Origin: Gracilariopsis chorda
Taxonomy: Eukaryota; Rhodophyta; Florideophyceae; Gracilariales; Gracilariaceae
NCBI GenBank assembly: GCA_003194525.1
Contig: NBIV01000234.1
Location: 46,504 to 110,503, forward strand
Direction: 5' to 3'
Length of the DNA: 64,000 nt
A program made the translations under genes and the position numbers. Under the pieces are notes generated by a model. That model was not told where the DNA came from. It searched no databases and saw nothing but the letters and a program-made list of their open reading frames with translations. Below are positions 50,240 through 60,100 of the stretch, piece after piece (the stretch's first letter is position 1; every line of letters starts with the position of its first letter).

Positions 50240-51363
50240 CGCGACAGAGGGAGAGCGAGGGCTGCGGGAAGGTGGAGGCGAGGAGGGGGGGATGGCGGCG
50301 GAGGTTATGTAGACTACAGATACAGTACAGCATCGTTTCCAGCGGGTAGGAGGCTGTGCACTGCGGACTGCAGCGAATCATCAGATCTGCGGGTGTACGC
50401 GAAGTGCGCGGGTGCGAGATGCGGGCGCGAGGCGCGTGCTGGGCGGCCGCATGGCGTCGAATTGTGGGCGACGCGTCGCAACCACAGCGCCCAGCTGCAG
50501 CCGCAACGGCCGACTTGCCGTTTGGTAAAGCGCTCCGCCGCGCTCCGCCGCGCTCATTCCGCCTCCCACTGCTGGCGCCGTCCACGTGGCCACGGCGCCG
50601 ATTGCTCTTTTTACCTGCCGCGAAGCGCTTGTTGTGCACTGCACAGGTGCAGGTGTCGCTCCTCTAGTAGATAGACTACCTTATGGAGTCGACTACCAGA
50701 CAAAGTGACAATGATATTTTTATTGTGTCCCCTGTAGTTTGAATCTTTCGGGTCAGTCATTGCTGGCAGAGGTGCCAAGCAATCCACAAAGACAAGGACA
50801 CTGTTGACTGAAGAGTTCCAATGAGACGGGAGGTAGGAGGGTTACAAAAAGGCGGTCTCAACGGCAATGCAGCGAAGACGAAGACGAAGACACCTGGAGA
50901 AGACGTCGCGACTCACGATTTCCAGCGCCCAGGCGTCGTGCTTATGTCGTCGTCCACCTGCCGTAATTGCCAATAAAAAAATACATTCTCGGTCCCTCAA
51001 TTGCCAATATGTCGCTCCTAGTAGGCTACGAGCGGGGTGAGGGATACGGTATGGAGTCACTGGCCCAGGAGCACTTCAAGTCGACTACCAGACAAAGTGA
51101 CAATGATATATATATACGGTGATGAAGGTGGTCTCTCTTCATTCGTTTATTGAGACTGAATGGGGCTGCGTTTAGAAGTAAAGCGCAGTACAGCTCTTTC
51201 GCTGGAGTATACAATTAGGTGAACCTACACCTGCGTTGCAATGTTCATCCCTCCTAATACACTTGTGTACGTGTCATCTCTCGCCATTATCACATCATTG
51301 CTCAACTATCTCAACACCAGGTCCGTGGCGACGGGCGATGCGCGGCGAGTGCACATTGTGTCC
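50240..51363. other. Intergenic region with direct repeats
   Basis: About 1.1 kb between the P450 (minus) and RAD9 (plus). It is GC-rich near 50400-50600, with a GCGCTCCGCC tandem. A 31-bp sequence is repeated exactly at 50687-50717 and 51079-51109. No gene is supported. Confidence 0.6.
50687..51109 (+). repeat. Direct repeat pair, 31 bp exact (392 bp apart)
   Basis: AGTCGACTACCAGACAAAGT followed by GACAATGATAT occurs at 50687-50717 and again at 51079-51109. Upstream of both lie GTCGCTCCT and TATGGAGTC at different spacings, so the homology extends further with gaps. This could be a local duplication or remnants of a mobile element. Confidence 0.85.
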
Positions 51364-52551
51364 ATGATGGACCTGGTCGCGTCCGACGGCGCGTCCATTC
51401 GCACGCTGTCGCGCATCTTTCACACCGCCGCAAAGCTCTCCGACCTGCTGCAGTTCACGCCGCACGTCGCCGCGCTGCACCTGCGACTGCTCAACGCCTC
51501 CCAGTCCACCTTTGTTAACTTCCGTCTACGCCCGCCCTTCTTCTCCACGCACAACTTCCCGCTTCGAGCCGCCGCGCACAACGTCCCCACACGCGCATTG
51601 CTGCCGCTGCTGCGCTCCCCGGCCTCCATTTCCTCGCTTCGAATCGTCTCTACGCATTCCTCGCTCCATCTCCACCTCTTCTCGCGCTCGGGCGTGCACA
51701 AGCACTTCCGACTGCCACTCGTTGATTCGCGCGTTCACACCGTTTCTACCCTACCTGCCTCCCATTCTTTGCGATCTTCGCCTCGTCTCTTTCTGGACAT
51801 TCTGCTCAACTTTCACGTCAAGCTTGACGAAATCACATTCATTCCTTCGCACCAAGCCTTGAAACTCACTTCCTTCGTCGATCACGACCCCTCCCACGTC
51901 ATCCTCCGCACGGAAATGACCGTGTCTTTGTCGGAGTTGGAATCGCATCATTTCCCGCATCAGCCTACCGCGCTCACCGTGCCGTGTCGCTCATTACGCA
52001 CCGCGTTGGATTTCTGTGACCCTTATGACACTACTTTCACGCTCTCCTTTACGCATCCCGGACAGCCGCTCACCCTGTCTTTCGACGCGCACAACGTAGA
52101 TCAGCTCGTGTTCGATGTGCGTTTTGTATTCGCTTCCAGAAAACCGCAACCCACCCAACCGCATAACGCCCGTGCATACCCTGCTCAACTCTCTGCACTT
52201 CCGCATTCCACGCCCACCACCGTGCCCCACTCCCACGTCGAGCCCCATCACCCGTCACCACACACTTCGCAACCCCTGCAAGCCGCCTCCCCACCGGCTC
52301 CATCCTCCCGAGCACCGCCGCCAAACTCGCATGTCACCCCATCAACCGCCTATGTCTCCGCCTCACAATCCGCCCCGCAACAACCTTCCGACGCACCTAC
52401 ACAGCCCCCGCCCTCGCAAGTGCCACATCCACCTCATTTACAAGCAGCACTCTCCGAAAATCCATACCACCCGTATCCCGCCCTCTCTCAAAGTGACCAT
52501 CACCTCGATGACGAAGACGATGAATACGTTGAAGGAACTCCTCCACCATAA
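51364..52551 (+). CDS. RAD9: DNA damage checkpoint clamp subunit RAD9
   Basis: RAD9 forms the PCNA-like 9-1-1 clamp with RAD1 and HUS1, loaded at damaged DNA to activate ATR. The N-terminal half follows the family closely: IRTLSRIFHTAAKLSDLLQF, AALHLRLLNASQSTFVNFRLRPPFF, and later ILRTEMTVSLSELESHHF with FDPxDTTFTLSFTHPGQPLTLSF-like spacing. The C-terminal 110 residues are Pro/Ser/His-rich and end in an acidic stretch with DDEDDEYVEG. That is similar to the phosphorylated RAD9 tail which binds TopBP1. The ATG at 51364 (MMDLVAS) is chosen because the family starts there; an upstream ATG at 51241 would add 41 residues. The stop at 52549-52551 directly abuts the neighbouring gene's stop. Confidence 0.85.
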   Translation: MMDLVASDGASIRTLSRIFHTAAKLSDLLQFTPHVAALHLRLLNASQSTFVNFRLRPPFFSTHNFPLRAAAHNVPTRALLPLLRSPASISSLRIVSTHSSLHLHLFSRSGVHKHFRLPLVDSRVHTVSTLPASHSLRSSPRLFLDILLNFHVKLDEITFIPSHQALKLTSFVDHDPSHVILRTEMTVSLSELESHHFPHQPTALTVPCRSLRTALDFCDPYDTTFTLSFTHPGQPLTLSFDAHNVDQLVFDVRFVFASRKPQPTQPHNARAYPAQLSALPHSTPTTVPHSHVEPHHPSPHTSQPLQAASPPAPSSRAPPPNSHVTPSTAYVSASQSAPQQPSDAPTQPPPSQVPHPPHLQAALSENPYHPYPALSQSDHHLDDEDDEYVEGTPPP

Positions 52552-53880
52552 CTACCGTCTTCTTCTCACCGCCTTTCGTAAACACTCTCTCGCATTTTCA
52601 ACCCATCGTTCCCAATCCTCGTCCACCGTTCTGCACAATTCCTCATGCTCCTTGACAAACTTATCATCGCAAACCAGACGTAATTGCCACCCCACGCCCT
52701 TCTGTCTCTCCCCCACTTCCTGTAATATACTCAGAACACTCGCGAATGAAACTAAAAGCGGCTCGCCCAATGTGTGTATTGCGTCACTTGTTCGCACTGC
52801 ATTTGATCGTCGGAACACGTCTAGAAGTAGCATTCTACACGCGTCGTATCGTTCTGACGCGTTCTTTCTACCCACGTCCTTGCCGCATTTCTTCACCACC
52901 CACAAACCGCGCACGCAATACGCCGCCTTTCTCAATGCTGACAAAACCTCGTCCTCCGGTCGATGCAGCCCTATCAGTCGGTGTAGTTCTGCAAAGCGCA
53001 CTATTCTCGCCTGTTCCATAGCTTGCACCACGGCCGCGTCCGTGCCAAGTACATGTAGTTGCTGAGCTGACAAAGGCTCTTTACGCACCCCGCCTGCCTT
53101 TGCTACGAAGCCAGCGCGCATATGTCTTGTGTGAGTTTCGAACAGATCTCTGTACGAAGTGCCTCGTTCGAAAAGGGTATCCTTCACGTCGATGTGATCG
53201 AATGCTGAAAATAGTGCTTGTTTCTTTGCTAGCACGTCGTCTCTGTGGCGATGTGCGAATTGAATGGGTATCCATGCATCGCTTCTTTCCCTCTGTTTGA
53301 GCGTCGCGTATGAGTTTCGTCGTCGTTCTGCGGCTCGCTCTGTCTCTCTTCGACGGAAACTTAGCGTTAAGGGGGATGCTGCGGATGGAGCTTCTACAGT
53401 CCCACTAGGTAGTAATCCTTTCCGTTCTGCTCGTGCTATCAGCTGTTGACGGTCATGATCGTCGATATGACTGAATGTGGGTCGAAGTTGCTGCACGGCT
53501 CGTATCGGTACAATGGTGAATGCGGGACCTGAGGGAGTATCAGGCACGAAGCAACCTATCGTATAGTTTGATTGCGGGGGTTGTAAATGGGCTTGTGAAG
53601 TGAGTGTTTGTTCTTGACCGATCTTCTTTTCCAAGATTGGGTTCTGGTTGAATGATTTTGTGTGCGTGAAGTCGTCTGATTCGGGGTATAATGCAAGTCG
53701 CATTTGAATTCGTGCGTGTCTTGGACGAAGTTGAACATCGTGTATCTTTCGTTCGGACCCGATTGCGCTGAGCGCGTGACGGAGCGGGTATTGCATCAGG
53801 TGCAGTTCATTGTTTTGATCCGGAGTTCTGAAGAATACGTCGATTTCTCCGACCACCGGGTCGTCTTCGTTTGCATTCAT
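52552..53880 (-). CDS. RPC5: RNA polymerase III subunit RPC5 (POLR3E/Rpc37)
   Basis: RPC5 pairs with RPC4 as the TFIIF-like module of RNA polymerase III. The start reads GEIDVFFRTPDQNNELHLMQYPLRHAL, the family signature at residues about 11-37. A conserved stretch at about 100-130 (NYTIGCFVPDTPSGPAFTIVPIRAVQQLRPTFSHID) fits the dimerisation module. The middle has Arg/Ser-rich linkers and the C-terminal half is helical. The length (442) lies between yeast Rpc37 (282) and human (708). The start at 53880 is the first ATG. Its stop codon (52552-52554) touches the stop of RAD9, so the two convergent transcripts must overlap at their 3' ends. Confidence 0.82.
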   Translation of the reverse strand: MNANEDDPVVGEIDVFFRTPDQNNELHLMQYPLRHALSAIGSERKIHDVQLRPRHARIQMRLALYPESDDFTHTKSFNQNPILEKKIGQEQTLTSQAHLQPPQSNYTIGCFVPDTPSGPAFTIVPIRAVQQLRPTFSHIDDHDRQQLIARAERKGLLPSGTVEAPSAASPLTLSFRRRETERAAERRRNSYATLKQRERSDAWIPIQFAHRHRDDVLAKKQALFSAFDHIDVKDTLFERGTSYRDLFETHTRHMRAGFVAKAGGVRKEPLSAQQLHVLGTDAAVVQAMEQARIVRFAELHRLIGLHRPEDEVLSALRKAAYCVRGLWVVKKCGKDVGRKNASERYDACRMLLLDVFRRSNAVRTSDAIHTLGEPLLVSFASVLSILQEVGERQKGVGWQLRLVCDDKFVKEHEELCRTVDEDWERWVENARECLRKAVRRRR

Positions 53881-55173
53881 CTCACTGTGTGTTTGTTTGA
53901 GCTTTCGTTTGTCCTTGTAATGGATACTTGGAGAGTTGTTGTTTCCGTGGCGTGCAATTCACTAGATAGCGACAGCCATCCACGCGATGCTCCGGTAATA
54001 AAAAACCTGGCTTCTTTTATGGCGGCATTGGCAGCTGTTGGCAAATGGATGTCGTCGGTGACTCCCGCCTCACTTTTCTTCGTTTAACATGTTAATTTGT
54101 GCTTCGTTTGCTTCGCTTGTACTGTAAACTTTATCAAGGTTCAAACTCTACTGATCACCGCGGCGGGTATCCCTATAGCGGTCAGAAGGGCTTGGAACAC
54201 ATTCAAGACATTAAAAAATGTAAAATTTTGCACAGCTTTTGGTATCTCCCGCACCGATGGTAGACGAACAAGCGCTTAACTTGAGAAAAGGACAAAGCTT
54301 GGACTTCTTATCGTCTCTTGAAACTTGTTTTCAGTTTTGGCTAGTAGCACTGAATCTTGTTAGTATAAACCGCAATAGTGCAAACTGTGGCAAAACTAAC
54401 TTATTAGTTGCGGCAGTGTTAAGATAACGGACGTTCTTGCTTTCTTTAACGGTGCACGAATTGGAAAAAGAGCCAACAGCTACACAATAAACGTTAACCT
54501 CAACTAAATCGCTTCTTTGTACAGCCTATCTACTATTCTTTGTTCTAAACGGAAGACGGAAAAGCTTTTACCCTTGAGTACTGCACATTCAAGTTTGCAG
54601 CCACTTTATTGAAGCTACGAAGGGTACACTTTTGCCGATTTCGGCACTCCCAAAACCCAAAGCTCCTGCAGTTGACACCTTGATAGACATACTCTGTTCT
54701 CTGCCTTAATTTGGATCTGTACTAGAAGTCAAATTTTTACAAAACCATAATTGGGCGAATTACAAAAAAGAAAAACAGTTTTCTCTCATCTTCAGCCACC
54801 TTTTTGGCAAATAATTCGTCTCAACTCAAGCCCTGTCTCAAATAAAGCCCTTCTGCCCGGTAACCCGCTGTAGGATCACGTTCTTGGTGTTTAGAAACAA
54901 AGAGTCCTTTTTGAAATTTTTGTTTGTAGATATCTCGTCAAAAAGTAGATCTTGACAGACAAAGAGATATGACGTTTTACACTTGTAACCATCAACGACT
55001 TCGTGGGGAACTCCCACCTGGCCTCAACGGCGGCCGTTGTACATAAACGAACTGCTGATCCGAGGCTCTAGTCCACGACATCACTTTTGTGCATCCAGCA
55101 TCTTTGAGCCTTCACCACGAATCGAAGTCAACACTTTTCTCGATCAAAAGCAGAGAATCGCATCATACCGGAT
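53881..55173. other. Intergenic region
   Basis: About 1.3 kb, AT-richer than its neighbours, between RPC5 (minus) and the prenyltransferase alpha gene (plus). The open frame at 53704-54087 is mostly antisense to RPC5. No gene, RNA gene or clear repeat could be supported. Confidence 0.5.
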
Positions 55174-56112
55174 ATGGCGGATCAAAACTCTGACGCGCAA
55201 TACTCAAAGGACCAACATCCTATATTCTCAGAGTTCTCCGATTTTAAATACACTCCCACAGATCCGTCTGACGTGCTGAGGTTCGATGAGCCCCCTTTCA
55301 TTCCGCACGTCTACGGTCTCCTGCAAGCAGTTTTGCACAGCTCGGAACGAAGCTCTCGTACACACCGTCTAGCCACGGTGGCCATCGAGCACAACCAGAG
55401 CAATCCCACCGCCTGGCTCATTCGACGTCAATCAGCAGAAACGCTTGCGAAGGATGACAAGTCGATCTGGGAAAAGGAAATGGCGTATTGTGCGTCTATT
55501 ATCACCAACTCAGCGAAGAACTACCAAGCTTGGGAGTATCGACGCTTCTGCGCGACCAAGTTCGGACATCAACATGAACGAGAGTTTGCGGATATTGTTC
55601 TTGCAGAGGACGAGAAAAACTATCACGCATGGGCACATCGCGCCTGGCTGGTGAGAAACGGCCTTAGAAAAGCTGAGCTTGAAGCAACTGAATGGTATAT
55701 TACTAGGGACTTGCGCAACAACTCGGCGTGGAATCATAGGTGGGTAGTGCTCACGCTTACGGGAGCTCTTGAGGAACGAGGGGAAGAAGAAATGCAATTT
55801 GCATTGTCGCAGATGAAACTAGCCGACAGAAACGAAGCTGTGTGGAATTTCATACAAGCGCTCTATGAACGTGGAATCGGATGCGAGCTCGCACTTGAGG
55901 CTGCACGCGAAGCAATTGCAAAAGACGAACTGTGCTTACCTGCGAGACGTTTTGTTGTGTGGGCCACACTGAAGCCAGGAAAGGAAGGCAATGAGGATGT
56001 GAAGAAACACTGCGCTTTTCTCGCAGAGAAGGATGCAGTGAGAAGAAAATATTGGCAGAGCTTGGTCGGGGACGCAGACGAGGACACAGACGAGGATACG
56101 GAGGAGCAGTAG
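55174..56112 (+). CDS. Protein farnesyltransferase / geranylgeranyltransferase I alpha subunit
   Basis: Alpha subunit shared by the enzymes that attach farnesyl or geranylgeranyl groups to CaaX proteins in the cytosol. Five PPTA-type repeats are visible: NPTAWLIRRQ, NYQAWEYRRFC, NYHAWAHRAWL, NNSAWNHRWVV and NEAVWNFIQAL. A catalytic-region Lys/Tyr is plausible in the second and third. The start at 55174 (MADQNSDAQ) gives 312 residues, close to the usual 320-380. The C-terminus is acidic (DEDTDEDTEEQ). It converges on the PsbQ-like gene with only 11 bp between stop codons. Confidence 0.9.
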   Translation: MADQNSDAQYSKDQHPIFSEFSDFKYTPTDPSDVLRFDEPPFIPHVYGLLQAVLHSSERSSRTHRLATVAIEHNQSNPTAWLIRRQSAETLAKDDKSIWEKEMAYCASIITNSAKNYQAWEYRRFCATKFGHQHEREFADIVLAEDEKNYHAWAHRAWLVRNGLRKAELEATEWYITRDLRNNSAWNHRWVVLTLTGALEERGEEEMQFALSQMKLADRNEAVWNFIQALYERGIGCELALEAAREAIAKDELCLPARRFVVWATLKPGKEGNEDVKKHCAFLAEKDAVRRKYWQSLVGDADEDTDEDTEEQ

Positions 56113-56123
56113 ACGCTTGTTTT

Positions 56124-56639
56124 TTATTTGTCCTCAAAGGAAATCTCGTACTTTGCGGTGGCGGCCTTGCTTTGAGCGCGTTCTAATACGTCGGTAGGTA
56201 GCTTTGACAAAAATGACTCTATGTAGTCCAGGGCGTTGCTGTAGTATTCCGAGGCTTGTCTTTGGTATTTTGCCTGCTCTACGCTGACGCCATCATCAGC
56301 TGGGATGAACAATGGGGTGTACAGACTGGCATCAAGTTGAGTCATGGTGTTGTCTAGATCGGCAGTTATGTCGAGCGCGTCGTAGTAGTCGTCTCCGCTT
56401 AGTTGCTCAGCCACTTTTTTCATGTTTTTCCGAAGCGCGAGCATGCGGGTGCAGTAGTTGACATTGGTGCGCCCCTTGTCCCAGGCGCCTTCGTCAATGT
56501 ACCTTCGCACGGGGGCCATGATCTTGCGACACATCAGTATCGGTGCGACGGACTGTTCGATAGGCGGTGCGGCTTGACCTGGAGGCGGAAATGTCGCTAG
56601 CGTGAGCAGGGGTAATGCGTGAATGAGTTGTCGACGTGT
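56124..56639 (-). CDS. PsbQ-like thylakoid lumen protein (5' end unresolved)
   Basis: The last 148 residues look like a four-helix lumenal protein: RKIMAPVRRYIDEGAWDKGR, TRMLALRKNMKKVAEQLSG and YYSNALDYIESFLSKLPTDVLE. This resembles the PsbQ family, which red algae have as an extrinsic PSII subunit (PsbQ'). Just before it, in the same frame, TRRQLIHALPLLTLATFPPPGQAA is a typical Tat-type signal: twin Arg, hydrophobic core and AxA-like cleavage site. The transit peptide must lie upstream, but this frame has no ATG there. The nearest ATG, at 56764 (MNVSSSQPAF), is in another frame. A small intron, a frameshift or a sequencing indel is therefore needed. PsbQ is the best guess. Confidence 0.55.
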   Translation of the reverse strand, partial: TRRQLIHALPLLTLATFPPPGQAAPPIEQSVAPILMCRKIMAPVRRYIDEGAWDKGRTNVNYCTRMLALRKNMKKVAEQLSGDDYYDALDITADLDNTMTQLDASLYTPLFIPADDGVSVEQAKYQRQASEYYSNALDYIESFLSKLPTDVLERAQSKAATAKYEISFEDK

Positions 56640-57148
56640 TATTGTCGGAGATTGCGACTGGGGGCTTTGGGCGCGACATCTCGGTGGTCTCCTTGAGCGG
56701 TGACGGGATGGATGAGAAGGAAGGGGGATATGGTAAACGCTGGCTGAGAAGATGATACATTCATTGTGCTAGAGCTCGATGAGTAGCATGTAGCTTTATG
56801 GCTTCCTTTTGTGAGAGACACGGTCCAGATGAACCTTCGCTGAGGGATACGATGCAGACATGAAGGGCATGCGGCCGTAGCGAATAGGCTTTGAAAGGAG
56901 CTACAGCTACCATTCCGCAAAGGACGTGCGGCGCATGCTCTAGTCAACAGAAACGGAAGGAGCTCAAGTACGACATGTGTACTACGTGTCTGAAACTACG
57001 GGTTGGCGCCAAAACGAACCGAAACGCCTGTTTGATTGCTTGCATCCAAAGGGCGCAAAGGAGGCAGAAGCTGCGGGCTGTGTACTTCCTCAGCGAAGAC
57101 GGCTAGGCATCGCTGAATGATTCGGCTGTACGACACCGCCATACCGCC

Positions 57149-60100
57149 ATGGCTGCCGTCATCGAAGACGACGGAAAGGGTATCTCAGATGTCATCACCC
57201 TCTCTGACCGTCAACGCGATCTACTCTCCCAAATCGTGCAAGACATTCGTATAACCGTGCAGCATCTCGCTCTTCCAAAGGTCAATCCTCTTTCCGCTAC
57301 AGATGCCACTGCCGTAGATGCCCTAAAGGACCTCTACTACATGCTCAATGTTGAGGACCGGTTGAACGCCCTTCCAGCCCGTCAACATGTTTTCGCATCC
57401 AAAACAGTTCAAACGCTCTTGCATCCCATCATCGTCGCCTTGAATTCCCACCCCACCGCCCAGCAGAACCAGAAACGATGGAGCGTTCCTACCTACCAGG
57501 CTTTACGAACTCTCTGCGTGCTAACCTCCCCAATTCCAGATGCGAACCAACTTCTTCCAAGAGGATGCGCCCTAGATTCATATCATAGCGAACTGCGAGC
57601 TTTTCTAGCTGAGAATCCGGGTACATTGGACGCTATGGTATCGCTATTGCAGTACTACCTGGAAAGGAAAGCTGCAAAGCTTGAGGCTCTCTCATCGGCA
57701 GAAGCATGCAAGCTGGAAGACGCAAGAATTGATAACATTCTCACATTCTTTCGAAACATCCTTGCGCCACCGCGAGCAAAACCCGGTGACCCCATAATGC
57801 TCACCGACGCTGGTATACACTTAGCACTTGTTGCCGCGCTTCACAAGTCCGATTTTTACGCCACGCTTTCCATTCTGTTCGACAGTGCGCAAGATATGGC
57901 CACTCATACCATTACTACCGTCTTCCTTACCGCCGACATATTCGCATACACATATCGCCATTCCACACCGAAAAGCATGTTTCATACCCTTCGCAGTTAT
58001 CCGTACTTGAATCAATCCCATTCCAGTGCGAACGCCCCTGCAAGTGGTGAGCACTCGGAAGCTCGTCGAATCCCACCTATGAAGACTATATCAAAAACTC
58101 GATCATCCCAGCTACGTGAGGCCCTTCTGAAAGAACGAGCAGCCTTGGGAGGTTCACGTGCGGTCACTGCAGGAGCTCGCTGGACAAACCGCCATTCTGG
58201 CGGATTCACATATCACAAAGCGTTTGAAGACCCGTCTCGCACAGCCAAAGTCGCATTTCCCCGTAAGTTGAATGCGAAACGGATCATATCTGCTAAGGCA
58301 TTTGTCCAGTCCAAGCTTTCCTTCAACCCCAAACGCCCGTTCCAAGAGGCAGTCCTTGTCAACTCGCAGTTCCTGTGCTTGTCTACGGCCAAAGGTCGTT
58401 TTGTGCTCGCCAAAAATACCGCTACGAAAGCTGTAGTACAAATTCGGAAGGACTTGCAGGACGATGGTCTAAAGGCATTGGTGCAGGTGACTATTGAATT
58501 CATCGAATCTAGTTTTTCCAACTTTGTTAGGGAACTGAGGGAACGTATCGCGGAAACAAAGGAACAGACGAAACGAGAAAACCCGGAGATACTGACCACG
58601 GCACAGACGTCGTACTTGTCTGTAATTGGGGCTGTTGTCGGTTTTCAGAGAGAGCGGTTCGGAAAAGTCAGAAAAGAAGCCTTTGACGAAAACCGCCCGC
58701 TTTGCGCTGATATCCACCAGAATCATATGAAAGCAGTTTTGTCCTCAGACTTTAAAATCGTTAAGAAGGATTGGAAGGCTGTTGAGGCAGCGATTGAAGT
58801 CGACACTTTCAAGCTCGCATTTAGGGTCCTCGTGGAATCATTCGAAGCTTTGAAGAATACTGGCAAGGATGAAGTGAATATAGGATCAATTGAAGTTGCT
58901 ACATTTGCTGTCCTGGAGATGATGAAAATGCTACAAGGAATGGCGGCCCATGTTCGACCTACCGAGGATGACGTATTAGAGCAAGGATCGGAGCCAGACA
59001 CATTAACGCCAAGAGAGCTCGCATTGAATACACTTGAAGATTTGTTCTCAGAAGAAGTCTTCCTCAACGCCCCGGCAAACCTCGCGAAGGATTTCAATGC
59101 AAAGCTTTTCTCTTTCAAACACTTAACGAACATCGTTGAACTGGGGTATTCTTTTACAACTATCTTGATGGATGAGCAAGAACTCCATCGACTGCAAGTA
59201 AACAAGCGAAAACGACATAGAAAGAAAAAAGCAGCAGAGCAAGTGGCTTCGAAAGAAAATCCTGACGAAGAGGAAGAACTCCAGAACAAAGGAAAGAACG
59301 CAGAACCTGTGTCCGAGAACCCTAATGACGGCGAGACAGAGCCTAGTACCAAACAGAGAGCAAGGAAGGTCAAAAGGATCACCGAAAACGGGGATGACGA
59401 CGCGTCTGGGAATGAGGATAAAACGAAACAAGCACCAGAGCATCCATTATCCGGCCAGGAACTGGACGCCAGATCTGGGCCGGAAAGCTTATCTGATGAT
59501 CATCTTCGAGCGGAAAAAGATGCAAATTCATCAGAGAGGCCAGAAACAACCTCAGAAGAATCCGAACCAGTCAAAGCTTTGTCCAATGGTCCAACACCTC
59601 ACTTAGAAAGTGACCAAACAGAGAACCACGATCCTTCACCTAGCTCGAACAGTGAACAAATCGAAGCTGCAAACCCCAAGACAAACGCTGAACCTGACGA
59701 GAGTCGAAGCCCCGAAACCCTCGTGGTCGATGAGCCAAAGTCGAATGGTGATGTGGCGCTTAAGGAAAATGCAAATGATGAATGTCACGGTGAAACCAAT
59801 AATGACTTTGGGAAAGCTCGTTCTGGGCGACATGATCCCAAGAGTCCAGATTACGTGACTGATTTCGCGCAAAATGATCAAGATATCCCAGGTGATTTTC
59901 GTCAAATGATGATGGAGGAAGCAGATGAGGAGATACAGGGCAATGAAAACAGGAGCAAGGTCAAGACAGTGGAGGAGATGCTTCATGCCGATGTTGAAGC
60001 TGAAGAAAAAGCGAAAGCTAAAGAAAAGACCGAAAAAACGAAGAGAATGCTATTAGCTGACGCAGAAAACGAAGGCAAGCAGATTCAACCAAAGCTCGTA

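Noticed and set aside
52115-53065. A 316-codon plus-strand frame spanning RAD9 and RPC5
   Set aside because: It is Pro/His/Ser-rich and out of frame with RAD9; both real genes explain the openness.
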